The translations under genes were made by a program, and so were the position numbers. From NCBI RefSeq assembly GCF_944385615.1, contig NZ_CALWXV010000006.1, forward strand, positions 1 through 64,000: DNA of 64,000 bases. Reading direction: 5' to 3'. A model generated the notes under the pieces. It made no database searches, was not told the DNA's origin, and worked only from the letters and a program-made list of their open reading frames with translations. Position 1 is the first letter of the stretch. Each line of letters starts with the position of its first letter. Source of the DNA: an uncultured Flavonifractor sp. GTDB lineage: Bacteria; Bacillota; Clostridia; Oscillospirales; Oscillospiraceae. Shown piece by piece: positions 23,015 to 31,635 of this stretch.

Positions 23015-24610
23015 ATGAAACTGACCTTTTTCGGCGCCGCCCGGGCCGTCACCGGCAGCTGCCATTGTGTGGAATGCGGCGGGAAAAAGATTCTGGTGGA
23101 CTGCGGCCTGCAGCAGGGCCGGGACGAGCGGGACAACCAGGAGCTGGACTTCAACGCCGGGTACATCGACGCGGTGGTGGTCACCCACGCCCATATCGAC
23201 CACTCGGGCCGTATCCCCCTGCTGGTAAAGCAGGGCTTTGAAGGCAACATCTACTGCACCCGGCTGACGGGGCAGCTGCTGTCTATCATGCTGCGGGACT
23301 CCGCCCACATTCAGGAGAGCGACGCCCAGTGGGCCAACCAAAAGGGCAGGCGGGCAGGGGCCGAGCCGGTGGAGCCGCTGTACACCGTGGCCGACGCCGA
23401 GGCCGCCATCAAACACATCGTTACCTGCGAGTACGGCACCCGTCTGCAAATCGAGGATGGGGTGAAGGTCCGCTTTGTGGACGCGGGCCACCTGCTGGGC
23501 TCGGCCAGTGTGGAGATGTGGCTCACCGAGGGGGACGAGACCCGGAAACTGGTCTTTTCCGGCGACATCGGCAACCGGGACCAGCCCATCATCCGGGACC
23601 CGCAGTACATCAAGGAGGCCGACTACGTCCTCACCGAGTCCACCTATGGCGACCGGCTCCACGACATGAGCGAGAAGCCGGACTATGCCGGCGATCTGGC
23701 CGCCATCATTGACGAAACCCTGGGCAAGGGGGGCAACGTCATTATCCCTTCCTTCGCCGTGGGCCGCACCCAGGAGCTTTTATACTTCATACGGGAGATG
23801 AAGGAGCAGGGGCTGGTAAAGAGCCTGCCCAGCTTCCAGGTGGTGGTGGACTCCCCCCTGGCGGGCGAGGCCACCCGCATCTTCTCCGGGGACCTCCACG
23901 GCTACCTGGACGAGGACGCCATCGCCGCTCTGAAGGGGGGCGCCCTGTTCCAGTTCCCCGGCCTCACCATCACCGAGAGCAGCGAGGAGTCCCGGGCCCT
24001 CAATGAGGACAAGACCCCACGGGTCATTATCTCGGCCTCCGGCATGTGCGACGCCGGCCGCATCCGCCACCATCTGAAGCACAATCTGTGGCGGCCGGAG
24101 TGCGCCGTGGTCTTTGTGGGCTTCCAGGCCGAGGGCAGTCTGGGCCGTCGGCTGCTCAACGGGGTCACGTCGGTGAAGCTCTTTGGGGAGGAGATCGCCG
24201 TCCGGGCCAAAATCGTCAACTTCCAGGGCCTTAGTTCCCACGCCGACCGGGACGGCCTGCTGCGGTGGATCGAAAGCTACAATCCCCACCCCAAGCAGGT
24301 CTTTGTGGTCCACGGCGACGCGGAGGTCACCGAACGCTACGCCAACACCCTGCGCCAGCGGGGGCTGGCCGCCCACGCCCCCAACTATGAGGAGGTCTAT
24401 GACCTGCTCACCAACCAGATGCTCTCCCCCGGCCTGCCGCCGGAGCAGAAACCCGCCGCCACCCCCGGCGCCTCCCCCGCCTACCAGCGGCTGGAGGAGG
24501 TGGGCCGCAAGCTGATGGAGGTCATCGCCCACAACAAGGGGGGCACCAACAAGGACCTGGGCAAGTTTGCCGACCAGCTGCGGGCCCTCATCGAAAAATG
24601 GGACCGCTGA
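23015..24610 (+). CDS. Beta-CASP metallo-beta-lactamase-fold RNase/exonuclease
   Basis: The 531-residue protein is of the CPSF73/YSH1-type MBL-beta-CASP family, which cleaves RNA with two zinc ions. Motifs: VVVTHAHIDHSG (motif 2, about residues 66-77), VDAGHLLGSA (motif 3, near 153), FSGDIGN (motif 4, near 182), beta-CASP region with VIIPSFAVGRTQEL (near 245), SASGMC (near 347), LSSHADRDGLL and VVHGDAE near the C-terminus. ATG 23015 has AAGGAGGTG upstream. The prophage separates it from whatever lay beyond the tRNA. It is followed 18 nt later by a terminator-like palindrome and then a hairpin-array repeat. Confidence 0.92.
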   Translation: MKLTFFGAARAVTGSCHCVECGGKKILVDCGLQQGRDERDNQELDFNAGYIDAVVVTHAHIDHSGRIPLLVKQGFEGNIYCTRLTGQLLSIMLRDSAHIQESDAQWANQKGRRAGAEPVEPLYTVADAEAAIKHIVTCEYGTRLQIEDGVKVRFVDAGHLLGSASVEMWLTEGDETRKLVFSGDIGNRDQPIIRDPQYIKEADYVLTESTYGDRLHDMSEKPDYAGDLAAIIDETLGKGGNVIIPSFAVGRTQELLYFIREMKEQGLVKSLPSFQVVVDSPLAGEATRIFSGDLHGYLDEDAIAALKGGALFQFPGLTITESSEESRALNEDKTPRVIISASGMCDAGRIRHHLKHNLWRPECAVVFVGFQAEGSLGRRLLNGVTSVKLFGEEIAVRAKIVNFQGLSSHADRDGLLRWIESYNPHPKQVFVVHGDAEVTERYANTLRQRGLAAHAPNYEEVYDLLTNQMLSPGLPPEQKPAATPGASPAYQRLEEVGRKLMEVIAHNKGGTNKDLGKFADQLRALIEKWDR

Positions 24611-24627
24611 ATCTTCCCTATGGACGC

Positions 24628-24658
24628 AAAAAGACCGCAGACAGTTGTCTGCGGTCTT
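24628..24658. terminator. Intrinsic terminator palindrome, copy 1
   Basis: AAAGACCGCAGACAG and its complement around a TT centre (24630-24658), directly after the beta-CASP gene. The same palindrome recurs at 24923-24952, so the pair flanks the hairpin-array repeat. Confidence 0.75.
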
Positions 24659-24870
24659 CAGCGTGTCGAGAAACCTCGACACGCTTCTCAAAAATGCAAG
24701 CATTTTTTCGAGGAGATGCAGCCCGCCGCGCGCAGCCTTTGGCCAATGGGCCAAAGGCCACACTTGCGGGCTGAGCAGTGTTTTTTCTGAGGCACATGTC
24801 CTCAGAAAAAACAGATTTCCACTCTGTTTTGCCGCCTGCGGGCGGCAAAACTCTGCCGAGGGCTTTTTCC
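24659..24870 (+). repeat. Hairpin-array repeat, copy A
   Basis: No gene lies in 24611-24960. After a small GTGTCGAG/CTCGACAC hairpin (24661-24682) come four ordered hairpins. H1 (24690-24707) has loop CAAG, H2 (24735-24758) loop AATG, H3 (24780-24812, 13-bp stem) loop CACATGT, and H4 (24826-24851) loop TGCG. The linker CACACTTGC (24759-24767) joins H2 to H3. A diverged inverted copy lies at 48538-48722 with the same order, linkers and loops but different stem sequences. Confidence 0.85.
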
Positions 24871-24922
24871 TATACAAGAAACGCTTTCCCTCTTGCGTGG
24901 ATTTTACCTTCTTCGACAGACT

Positions 24923-24957
24923 AAAGACCGCAGACAGCTGTCTGCGGTCTTTTTCTG
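24923..24957. terminator. Bidirectional terminator palindrome, copy 2
   Basis: A 30-bp perfect palindrome (24923-24952, AAAGACCGCAGACAG plus complement) followed by TTTTC. It sits at the 3' end of the minus-strand signal peptidase gene and is nearly identical to the palindrome at 24628-24658. Confidence 0.85.
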
Positions 24958-24960
24958 TTG

Positions 24961-25557
24961 TTACGCTACGGCGCTGCCGTGGACGATGGCCCCAAAATTC
25001 TGAAAGGGCAGCAGCACCCACAGGGCCCGGCCCAGCACATACCGCTCGTCCACCGTGCCCAGGGTCACGTCCCGGCTGTCGGAGGAGGCGTTGCGGTTGT
25101 CCCCCATGACAAAGATGGAGCCCTCGGGCACCACCACGTCGGTGATGGACTCCCGGGGCGGTTCCACCATGACCTCGTTGATATAGGGCTCATCCAGCAC
25201 CTGACCGTCCACCGACACAGTACCGGCGTCGTAGTCAATGACCACATGCTGGCCGCCGGTGGCGATGACCCGCTTGACGATGGGGCCCTCGGCGGCGTCA
25301 AACTCCTTGGTGAGCACCACCACGTCCCCCTGCTTGGGGGTATAGCCGATGCTCTGCAAGAGCAGCAGGTCGCCGTCGTGGAGGGTGGGGTACATGGAAC
25401 TGCCCACCACGCCGATGATACGGCCCACAAAGGTGAAAATCAAAATCAGGGCCACCAGTACCATCACCAGGGCCTGCAGCCAGAAGTACAGGTCCACCTT
25501 CAGGGCGTCCTTCCCCTCCAGCTCCTTCTCCTGGGTCTTGTCTTTTGCCAATGCCAT
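24961..25557 (-). CDS. lepB: Signal peptidase I
   Basis: The 198-residue membrane protease removes signal peptides from secreted proteins. A cytoplasmic N-terminus is followed by one transmembrane helix (about residues 27-47). The catalytic Ser is in GSSMYPTL (about residue 54), the Lys in PIVKRVIA (about 95), and the box E motif reads VMGDNRNASSDSR near 151. Length and single span are typical of Gram-positive SipS-type enzymes. The C-terminus is cytosol-external and lacks a second span. I prefer ATG 25557 (MALAKDK). A good promoter lies 28 nt upstream. Confidence 0.95.
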   Translation of the reverse strand: MALAKDKTQEKELEGKDALKVDLYFWLQALVMVLVALILIFTFVGRIIGVVGSSMYPTLHDGDLLLLQSIGYTPKQGDVVVLTKEFDAAEGPIVKRVIATGGQHVVIDYDAGTVSVDGQVLDEPYINEVMVEPPRESITDVVVPEGSIFVMGDNRNASSDSRDVTLGTVDERYVLGRALWVLLPFQNFGAIVHGSAVA

Positions 25558-25584
25558 CAGCTCCATACGCTTGAAATATCCAAC

Positions 25585-25613
25585 ATTATAGCGCCCTTTT
25601 CCCCCGATTGCAA
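25585..25613 (-). promoter_or_regulatory. Promoter of signal peptidase gene
   Basis: Minus strand TTGCAA (25613-25608), 17-nt spacer, TATAAT (25590-25585). Near-consensus housekeeping promoter. Confidence 0.8.
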
Positions 25614-25677
25614 GGGAAATACCGCTCAGCGCCTCCGCTTCCCCGTATCAGCTCCTTGAAGCGCCCTCTGACGCTCC

Positions 25678-26106
25678 TCACGGCTGCTTCTCTACGATGA
25701 CGCCATCCTTAATTTCCAATTCGCCCAAATGATTCAGCTTGTCCCGATAGGTAAGCTCCGATTCATCTTCATAGCCCACAAAACACACCTCCGCGATGTC
25801 CTCCCGGTTGAAGAAAATCATGGCTTTCGGATCGATGATCCCCTCTGGATAGTAGCAAGCGGAATAGTCATATATGGTGTCTGATCCGGCCATGCTCTGG
25901 ATGCGGCCGCAAATCATGATGGTCTTATTCCCGTCCTCCAGCAAAACAACCGAACCGACGGGAAGAAACTCCGTCTTAAAATCTCTTGCGGCTGTAGAAT
26001 CAGACGGCTGTGCTTGGTCGGCTGGCGGCTGAGTCTTGCCGCAGGCCGTCAAAGAAAGGACAGCAGCGAAAAGCAAACATACAAGTAAGGTTTTTTGAAG
26101 CCGCAT
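25678..26106 (-). CDS. DUF4176-type lipoprotein
   Basis: A 142-residue protein with a signal peptide and lipobox SLTAC (about residues 18-22). The domain begins FLPVGSVVLLEDGNKTIMI (about residues 48-66), with YDYSACYYPEG and FFNREDI followed by VGYEDE, the pattern of DUF4176. DUF4176 proteins are common near type VII secretion clusters in Firmicutes, but none is seen here. The lipoprotein form suggests an extracytoplasmic role. No operon partner is obvious; it ends 112 nt from the signal peptidase promoter. Confidence 0.75.
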   Translation of the reverse strand: MRLQKTLLVCLLFAAVLSLTACGKTQPPADQAQPSDSTAARDFKTEFLPVGSVVLLEDGNKTIMICGRIQSMAGSDTIYDYSACYYPEGIIDPKAMIFFNREDIAEVCFVGYEDESELTYRDKLNHLGELEIKDGVIVEKQP

Positions 26107-26133
26107 ATCTTACCTTCCTTTCTGCCCGATGGC

Positions 26134-28338
26134 TCAGCGCTCCTGCTCCCAAGCCTTTTCCCGGCTGTGACAGGTAAAGAGCAGGATCTGCCGCTCCTTC
26201 CCCAGCTCACTCAGGCAGTCCAGAGCCAGCGCCATCCGCTCATCGTCAAAGTTGGCCAGGGCGTCGTCCAGCACCAAGGGACAGGGCTCCTCTCCCGGGA
26301 GCACCAGCCGGCAGGCCGCCAGACGTACCGCCAGATAGAGCTGGTCCGCCGTCCCCTGAGACAGCGCCAAAGCCCGCCGGGGCTGGAGGCTGCCTGCCTC
26401 CTCGGCCAGGGCCTCAAACTGCCGGGTAAGGGACACCTTGTCGTACTTGCCCCCGGTGAGTTTGGCCAGATAGTCTCCGGCCAGCCGGTTGAGGGCGGGG
26501 GAGAACCGGGCCTGGAGCCCGGTGTGGGCGGCATCCAGGGCGGTGAGCGCGGCCTCCAGAGCGGCATATTCCCGCTGCCGCCGCTCCAGCTCCTCCCGGG
26601 CAGCCTCCTTCCGCTCCTCCAGCTCCGCCGGGTCCCCCAGGGTATTCAGCTCCCCCTGGGCCATGGCCAGGCCGCTGCGCAGCCGGGACAGCTCTCCCTC
26701 GGCGGCGCTGAGCCGGGCCGCCGTCTCCGCCGGGTCGAACCGGGGCTCCACCCCGGGGTCGGCGGCCACCGGAGTGGGCTTGGGCAGGCTGTCCGCCAGC
26801 TTGACCGCCCCCTCCAGCTTGACCTGGGCGGTGGCCAGCCGCTCCTCCAGCTGGAGGGCCCGGGAGATGGCGGCAGACACCCCAAAGGTATCCTTCACCG
26901 TGGGGGCGAAGGGGTGGACCAGCTCCAGCAGGGCCTTGCGGATGTGCTCGTCCTGGGCAATCAGATCGGTGAGGGCCCGCTGGGCGCTCTCCCGCTGCTT
27001 GACCGCCTGGTCGGCCAGCGCCCAAACCTCCCGGTAGGCGCTGGCCCGGGCCAGAATCCCCTCCGGGTCCTCCGCATCATACCGCTCCAGCAGCTCCGCC
27101 GTCCGGCCGGCGGCCCTCTTTTTCCACACAACCGCCGCCGCAATCAGGCCCACGCCCACTCCGGCCAGCACGCCGCAGGCCGCGCCCCCCATCCAGGGGG
27201 CGGGCAGCACACCGGCAAAGGCCAGGGCCAGCGATCCGGCGGCCAGCGCCAGGGCGATGACTCCCCCGGCGTACAGTCCCCCGCAGCGGGGCATTTCCCC
27301 CGCCGCCTGGGCGTCGTCGCTGGCCTGCTCCCAGGCCTCGTCGGGGGTCATCTGAGGAAAGAGGGGGTTGGCCATGGCGGCGGTGGCGGCGCGTTCTCCG
27401 TCCTTGGCCTCCTCCAGCCGCTCCTCGGCCTGCTTTCGGCTGGTGTGGAGGGCGTTGAGCCGGTTCAGCTCCCCTTGAGCCTGCTGCAAGGTGGCCTTGT
27501 CCGGGGGCGCACCGTGGCGGTTGAGCTCGGCCCGGATGGCCTCCACCTGCCCCTGTGCCTGCTCCAAAGCGGCCTGGGCCTCCTCCCACCGCTGGCGGCG
27601 GGAGGCCATGGCCCGGGCCAGGTGGGCGTCCCGCTCGGCCTGGAGATGCTTGTGCTCGGCCTGGAGCTTGTCCAGCTCCCGCTTGGCCTCCTGGGCCAGG
27701 CGGAAGGCCTTGGCCTGACGGCCCTCCAGTTCCCCGTCGGCGGCCAGCTCCTCCTCCAGTTTGGGAATGAGGCCGGTCTTGTTGTGCCTGCGGCGGTTGA
27801 GCCAGTCCCGCAGGCGGCGCTCCACCTGGGAGTAGGACACATCCTCCTCCCCGCTGGAAGCCAGGGCGGCGATGCGGGCCTCCAGCGCGGGGGCGCCGTC
27901 GATGGCGGTCCCCCCCTGGCCCACAAAGGCGGAGCGTTCAAAGACCTCCCGGGGAGCGCCGATGAGGGTCTCCCCCACGTTGTCGGCGGTGAGGAAGGGC
28001 ACCGGCTCCCCGGTGGCGGTATATACCGCCTCAAACTTGCCGAAGGGGGTGTTTCCCTTGGGTCCCCGGCGGAGGGTGATCTCCTCCCCCTTCCACTCCA
28101 GCTCCACTACGCCTTCCATGGCCCCGCCGTTCCAGGGCTGGTAGCGGTTTTTCTCGGCGATGTGGCCCTGCTTGTCCCGCTCCTTGGTGTTGATACCGTA
28201 AAACATGGCCCGCAGGAAGGCGGACCAGGTGGACTTGCCCCCCTCGTTGGGGGCTTGAAGAATGTTGAGCCCCTCCTTCAGCGTCAGCTCCTGGTTGTCC
28301 AGGCCGCCGAAGGTGGCTTTCATACGCAGAATTTTCAT
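26134..28338 (-). CDS. yhaN: SbcC/YhaN-like SMC-type ATPase
   Basis: The 734-residue protein has an N-terminal ATPase half with LQAPNEGGKSTWSAFLRAM (Walker A, about residues 25-43). Long coiled coils rich in Ala/Glu/Gln occupy about 170-300 and 450-620. A hydrophobic stretch lies near 395-440 (GVIALALAAGSLALAF, then GVGVGLIAAAVVW), and the C-terminal half has LSQGTADQLYLAVRLA (signature) and CPLVLDDALANFDDERM (Walker B). The membrane-like centre is the YhaN feature that separates it from SbcC. ATG 28338 overlaps the nuclease gene stop by 4 nt. The pair forms a Rad50/Mre11-like DNA end-processing complex. Confidence 0.88.
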   Translation of the reverse strand: MKILRMKATFGGLDNQELTLKEGLNILQAPNEGGKSTWSAFLRAMFYGINTKERDKQGHIAEKNRYQPWNGGAMEGVVELEWKGEEITLRRGPKGNTPFGKFEAVYTATGEPVPFLTADNVGETLIGAPREVFERSAFVGQGGTAIDGAPALEARIAALASSGEEDVSYSQVERRLRDWLNRRRHNKTGLIPKLEEELAADGELEGRQAKAFRLAQEAKRELDKLQAEHKHLQAERDAHLARAMASRRQRWEEAQAALEQAQGQVEAIRAELNRHGAPPDKATLQQAQGELNRLNALHTSRKQAEERLEEAKDGERAATAAMANPLFPQMTPDEAWEQASDDAQAAGEMPRCGGLYAGGVIALALAAGSLALAFAGVLPAPWMGGAACGVLAGVGVGLIAAAVVWKKRAAGRTAELLERYDAEDPEGILARASAYREVWALADQAVKQRESAQRALTDLIAQDEHIRKALLELVHPFAPTVKDTFGVSAAISRALQLEERLATAQVKLEGAVKLADSLPKPTPVAADPGVEPRFDPAETAARLSAAEGELSRLRSGLAMAQGELNTLGDPAELEERKEAAREELERRQREYAALEAALTALDAAHTGLQARFSPALNRLAGDYLAKLTGGKYDKVSLTRQFEALAEEAGSLQPRRALALSQGTADQLYLAVRLAACRLVLPGEEPCPLVLDDALANFDDERMALALDCLSELGKERQILLFTCHSREKAWEQER

Positions 28339-29417
28339 GGACAGGGGTCCTCCCCGTTTTCCAGCGCCGCCAGGGCAAAGCGGGCGGCCAGCTCGGCCTC
28401 CGGCCCGCCGCTCCCCTTCAAGGCCCGGAGGACCAGCCCGGTGAGGGTGTCCTCCCCCGCCCGGGCCCACAGGTCCCGGTACTCCCGGGTCTGGTCCCGC
28501 AGGGTGACGCTATAGTAGTATGGTTCCGCCTGGGCGGTGAGGGCGGCCAGGTCCGGGAGCCCAAAGCTCCGCTGGCCGGTGAGCAGAATGCGGCAGCAGT
28601 CGCCGCAGGGCTCCCCCGGCAGGACGGCCTCCAGGGCCTCGGCGGCGCTGTCAGCCCCGGTGACGTCGGCCTCCACGATCTCATACCGCCGTCCGGCCAG
28701 GGGGACGAACTGGGCGGTGACGTCGCCGGGGCTGTCCCCTACGGTGACGGCCAGCACCCCCTTGTCCCCCGTCTCGTCAAAGCCTCTCCCCTCGGGGCAG
28801 CCGGGATAGGCCCACCAGGTATCCCCCGCCTTTTGCAGCCCCGAACAGGCGTGGACATGGCCCAGGGCCAGATAGGTCAGGCCGCTGGCGGCAATATCCG
28901 CCGGGTCGATGGGGCCATAGCGGCCCTTGCCCTCCACGTCGCCGTGGAGGACCATCAGGTGGACCTGTCCGTCCTGGGGGGCGGTAAAGCCCATCAGGGG
29001 AGAGCGGTCTGCCTGGGGAGTGGTGAAGGCCGCCCCGTGGACGGTACAGCCCAAATCGGGCAGAGCCACCGACTCAATGCCCACCGAGGAAAAGATATGT
29101 ACGTTGTCGGGCCAGGCGGTGTTGGCGTACACCGACCGGGGACCGTAGCAGTCGTGATTGCCGGGGGCGATGAACACCGGGGCGTGGATCTGGCCCAGGG
29201 TGCGGGCCAGGGCCTCCACCGTCTCCTGGTAGGTCTGGCTGCCGTCCAGCAAATCGCCGGACAGCAGCACCAGGTCGGCCTGCCGCTCCTCCGCCAGGTC
29301 GGCCAGCTTGTCCAGCAGGGCCCGCTGCTCCTCCCGCCGCTGCCGGGCCTTATCGGCCGGCAGGGCCGCAAAGGGGGCGTCCAGATGAAAATCCGCCCCG
29401 TGAATGATGGTCAGCAT
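28335..29417 (-). CDS. yhaO: SbcD/YhaO-like metallophosphoesterase nuclease
   Basis: The 360-residue protein has a calcineurin-like nuclease domain with GADFHLDAPF (residues 5-14), LLSGDLLDGSQTY (about 52-64), IAPGNHDCYG (about 82-91), VLHGDVEG (near 157) and LALGHVH (near 181), which bind two metal ions. The C-terminal 130 residues form the capping domain. Order and 4-nt overlap with the YhaN-like ATPase gene make this the Mre11-like subunit. Minor oddity: the first motif is D-F-H rather than D-x-H with the more common SDTH. Confidence 0.9.
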   Translation of the reverse strand: MLTIIHGADFHLDAPFAALPADKARQRREEQRALLDKLADLAEERQADLVLLSGDLLDGSQTYQETVEALARTLGQIHAPVFIAPGNHDCYGPRSVYANTAWPDNVHIFSSVGIESVALPDLGCTVHGAAFTTPQADRSPLMGFTAPQDGQVHLMVLHGDVEGKGRYGPIDPADIAASGLTYLALGHVHACSGLQKAGDTWWAYPGCPEGRGFDETGDKGVLAVTVGDSPGDVTAQFVPLAGRRYEIVEADVTGADSAAEALEAVLPGEPCGDCCRILLTGQRSFGLPDLAALTAQAEPYYYSVTLRDQTREYRDLWARAGEDTLTGLVLRALKGSGGPEAELAARFALAALENGEDPCP

Positions 29418-29454
29418 GGTTTTGTGTTCCTTTCCAACAGGATATTGCGCAATA

Positions 29455-30237
29455 TTAGTCCCGGATGTCCACCCGTTCCACCCCTACACACTTGCGGGTG
29501 TCGGTGTCAATGGAGAACAGGACGCTCTCCAGCTTGCAGGGACCCTCCGCCTGCTCAAAGCGCCGGGGCAGCCCCCCCAAAAAGCGGTTGATGGCCTGCT
29601 CAGGTCGGATGCCCAGCACGCTGCGGGCCGGGCCGGTCATGCCCAGGTCGGTGACAAAGCCCAGGCCCTTGGGCAGCACCTGGCCGTCGGCGGTGGGCAC
29701 ATGGGTGTGGGTGCCCCACAGGGCCTGGACCCGTCCGTCCAGATAGTACCCCATGGCCCCCTTTTCGCTGGTGGCCTCGGCGTGGAAGTCCACCAGCACC
29801 AGGTCCGCCCCCTCCATCCGTTTCAACACCCGGTCGGCGGTGGTGAAGGGGTTTTCAAAGTTGCTGTCCATCTCGCACCGGCCGATGAGGTTCACCACCC
29901 CGATGCGCAGGCCCTGGGGGCCGTCGTACACCCCCCAGCCCCGGCCGGGCACCCGGTTGGTGTAGTTGGCGGGCCGGAGGGTATACCGGTCGTTCTCCAG
30001 AAAGTCCGCGATCTGGATGCGGTTCCAGGTGTGGTTGCCCAGGGTGATGACGTCGGCCCCGGCGTCAAAAATATCCCGGGCCTGCCGGGGCAGAATACCA
30101 ACGCCGGAGGCGTTCTCCCCGTTGACCACGGTAAAATGAACGTCATGGAGCTTTTTCAGGCTGCGGAGGTGACGGGCCAAACATTCCATACCGCTCTCGC
30201 CCACCACATCGCCTACCGCCAGCACGTGTAAGATCAT
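29455..30237 (-). CDS. ymdB: YmdB-family metallophosphoesterase
   Basis: The 260-residue protein is the YmdB (TIGR00282) type 2',3'-cyclic-nucleotide phosphodiesterase. Residues: GDVVGESGM (9-17), VVNGENASGVG (about 37-47), ITLGNHTWNR (about 63-72), VDFHAEATSEK (about 146-156) and WGTHTHVPTAD (about 172-182). All metal-binding positions are present and the length is exact. In Bacillus it influences biofilm and colony decisions through RNA-linked signalling. In the genomes of relatives ymdB is often beside rny, which is absent here. A near-consensus promoter precedes it at 30275-30303. A short palindrome ATATTGCGCAATAT follows the stop. Confidence 0.92.
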   Translation of the reverse strand: MILHVLAVGDVVGESGMECLARHLRSLKKLHDVHFTVVNGENASGVGILPRQARDIFDAGADVITLGNHTWNRIQIADFLENDRYTLRPANYTNRVPGRGWGVYDGPQGLRIGVVNLIGRCEMDSNFENPFTTADRVLKRMEGADLVLVDFHAEATSEKGAMGYYLDGRVQALWGTHTHVPTADGQVLPKGLGFVTDLGMTGPARSVLGIRPEQAINRFLGGLPRRFEQAEGPCKLESVLFSIDTDTRKCVGVERVDIRD

Positions 30238-30274
30238 AGTCTGCCTCCCTCTTTGTGTTTACGCAGTATTGTTT

Positions 30275-30303
30275 ATTATATGTGATTTTTCAAAAAAGAG
30301 CAA
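30275..30303 (-). promoter_or_regulatory. Promoter of ymdB
   Basis: Minus strand TTGCTC (30303-30298), 17-nt spacer, TATAAT (30280-30275), about 38 nt before the ymdB ATG. Confidence 0.7.
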
Positions 30304-30368
30304 TTCCCGATTGCCCTCCTTTCCTTTTTTCGCGCTTTATGGTAAGATAGTGGAAAAAAGGGGGTATT

Positions 30369-31622
30369 TTGTTGTTGAAACGGTTTGTTCCTCTGCTCTT
30401 GTCCCTGAGCCTGGGGATGGCCCTCGCCGCCTGCGGAACGAAAGACGCCACAGAGTCGGCCCCGCCGGTCTCCCTTCCGCCCGCTGCGGCCACCCCCACG
30501 CCCACCCCGGAGCCGACCCCCACCCCCATCCCCGCTATCACACAAGTTGGGCTGGATGAGGCGGTGGCCCAGGCCGGTACGGACCACGGGGCGGTGGGCG
30601 TCCAGGCCGCCGTGATCCAGGACGGAACGGTGGTGTTGGAGAGCGCCTGGGGCTGGGCAGTCAAGGACAGCGTGGCCCTCACCCCCCAGCACAAGCTGCG
30701 CTGTGCCTCCCTCACCAAGGTGGCGGTGGGCCTGTCCACCGCCCTGCTGCTGGACCAGGAGGTGATCGACCCGGAGGCCGACATTGCCCAATACTGGGGC
30801 TCCACGGTGTGCAACCCCTACTATCCCGACACCCCGGTGACCATTGACGCCCTCATCACCCACACCTCCTCCCTCAGCGACGCCAGCAGTCTGTCCGCCC
30901 TGAAGGGTACCGCCGCCCGCCAGCGGCTGGCGGGCAGCGGCTTTCAGGCGGTGTGCCCCGGCGACCCCGCCGGGTGGTCGTATAACAACTACGGCTTTTC
31001 GGTGCTGGGCATGACTTTGGAGCTGGCCGCCGAACAGCCGCTGGACCAGGTGCTGGGAGAGGGGATGCTCCAGCCCATGGGCATCGACGCCGCCTTTGAG
31101 GCGGGCAGCGTCACCCACACCGAGCTGCTGGCCCCCCTCTATCAGGGCGGTTCTATGAGCCGCTCGGTATCGGAAATGCTGGGTTATGTGTGCAATCCCA
31201 CGCCGGGCTACCGGGGCAACTTCTTTGCCGGCGGCTTTACGTGCAGCGCCGGGGACTACGCCCGGCTCATCGCCGTGCTGGCGGCGGACGGGGAATATGA
31301 GGGGCAGACCCTTCTCTCCCCGGAGGCGGTGACCTATCTGGAGACCCCCCTGGACCAGCCCATCACTGATGAAAACCGGGGCGTTACTTTCTACCAGTGC
31401 CGCCCCCTGCGGTATCAGGAGGACATGTACGGCCGGGAGGGGCTCTACTACCACACCGGCTCGGCCTATGGCTTTTACGGTTTTTTGTCCTATGACCCGG
31501 TGACAAAAGACGGCCTGGTGGTGTTCACCACCGGCGCCGAGGGTTCCATAGATTCCTACGGGGTGTATGCCGTCTGCGGCGAGATTGCCCAGGCGGTGTA
31601 CGACCCCGCATCACGCGCATAA
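30369..31622 (+). CDS. Lipoprotein serine hydrolase (class C beta-lactamase fold)
   Basis: The 417-residue product has a lipobox ALAAC (about residues 17-21) and a Pro/Thr-rich spacer of TP repeats (about 40-55). It also has a penicillin-binding-like hydrolase domain with the SxxK site in CASLTKVAVG (about residue 115), a YNNYG motif (near 209), and a HTGSAYGFYG triad motif (near 361). The start codon is TTG with a GGGGG ribosome binding site. Enzymes of this type act as peptidases, esterases or PBP-like proteins on the cell surface. Nothing shows true antibiotic hydrolysis. It is followed by the CapA-like lipoprotein 13 nt later, probably one operon. Confidence 0.88.
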   Translation: MLLKRFVPLLLSLSLGMALAACGTKDATESAPPVSLPPAAATPTPTPEPTPTPIPAITQVGLDEAVAQAGTDHGAVGVQAAVIQDGTVVLESAWGWAVKDSVALTPQHKLRCASLTKVAVGLSTALLLDQEVIDPEADIAQYWGSTVCNPYYPDTPVTIDALITHTSSLSDASSLSALKGTAARQRLAGSGFQAVCPGDPAGWSYNNYGFSVLGMTLELAAEQPLDQVLGEGMLQPMGIDAAFEAGSVTHTELLAPLYQGGSMSRSVSEMLGYVCNPTPGYRGNFFAGGFTCSAGDYARLIAVLAADGEYEGQTLLSPEAVTYLETPLDQPITDENRGVTFYQCRPLRYQEDMYGREGLYYHTGSAYGFYGFLSYDPVTKDGLVVFTTGAEGSIDSYGVYAVCGEIAQAVYDPASRA

Positions 31623-31635
31623 GGAGGCCGCTTTT

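Noticed and set aside
24611..24960. Possible small protein or CRISPR-like array in the hairpin-rich gap
   Set aside because: No frame with a start signal; the repeats are hairpins of different sequence, not direct repeats with spacers.
26095..28515. Very long open frame on the plus strand opposite the YhaN-like gene
   Set aside because: It is the mirror of a GC-rich coding strand, is low complexity (Gly/Leu/Pro/Gln), has no domains, and is fully covered by a well-supported gene on the other strand.
30369..31622. Antibiotic-resistance beta-lactamase
   Set aside because: It has the general SxxK/YxN/HTG motifs, but these are shared by many peptidases and esterases; the lipoprotein form and lack of a close class C signature do not support resistance.
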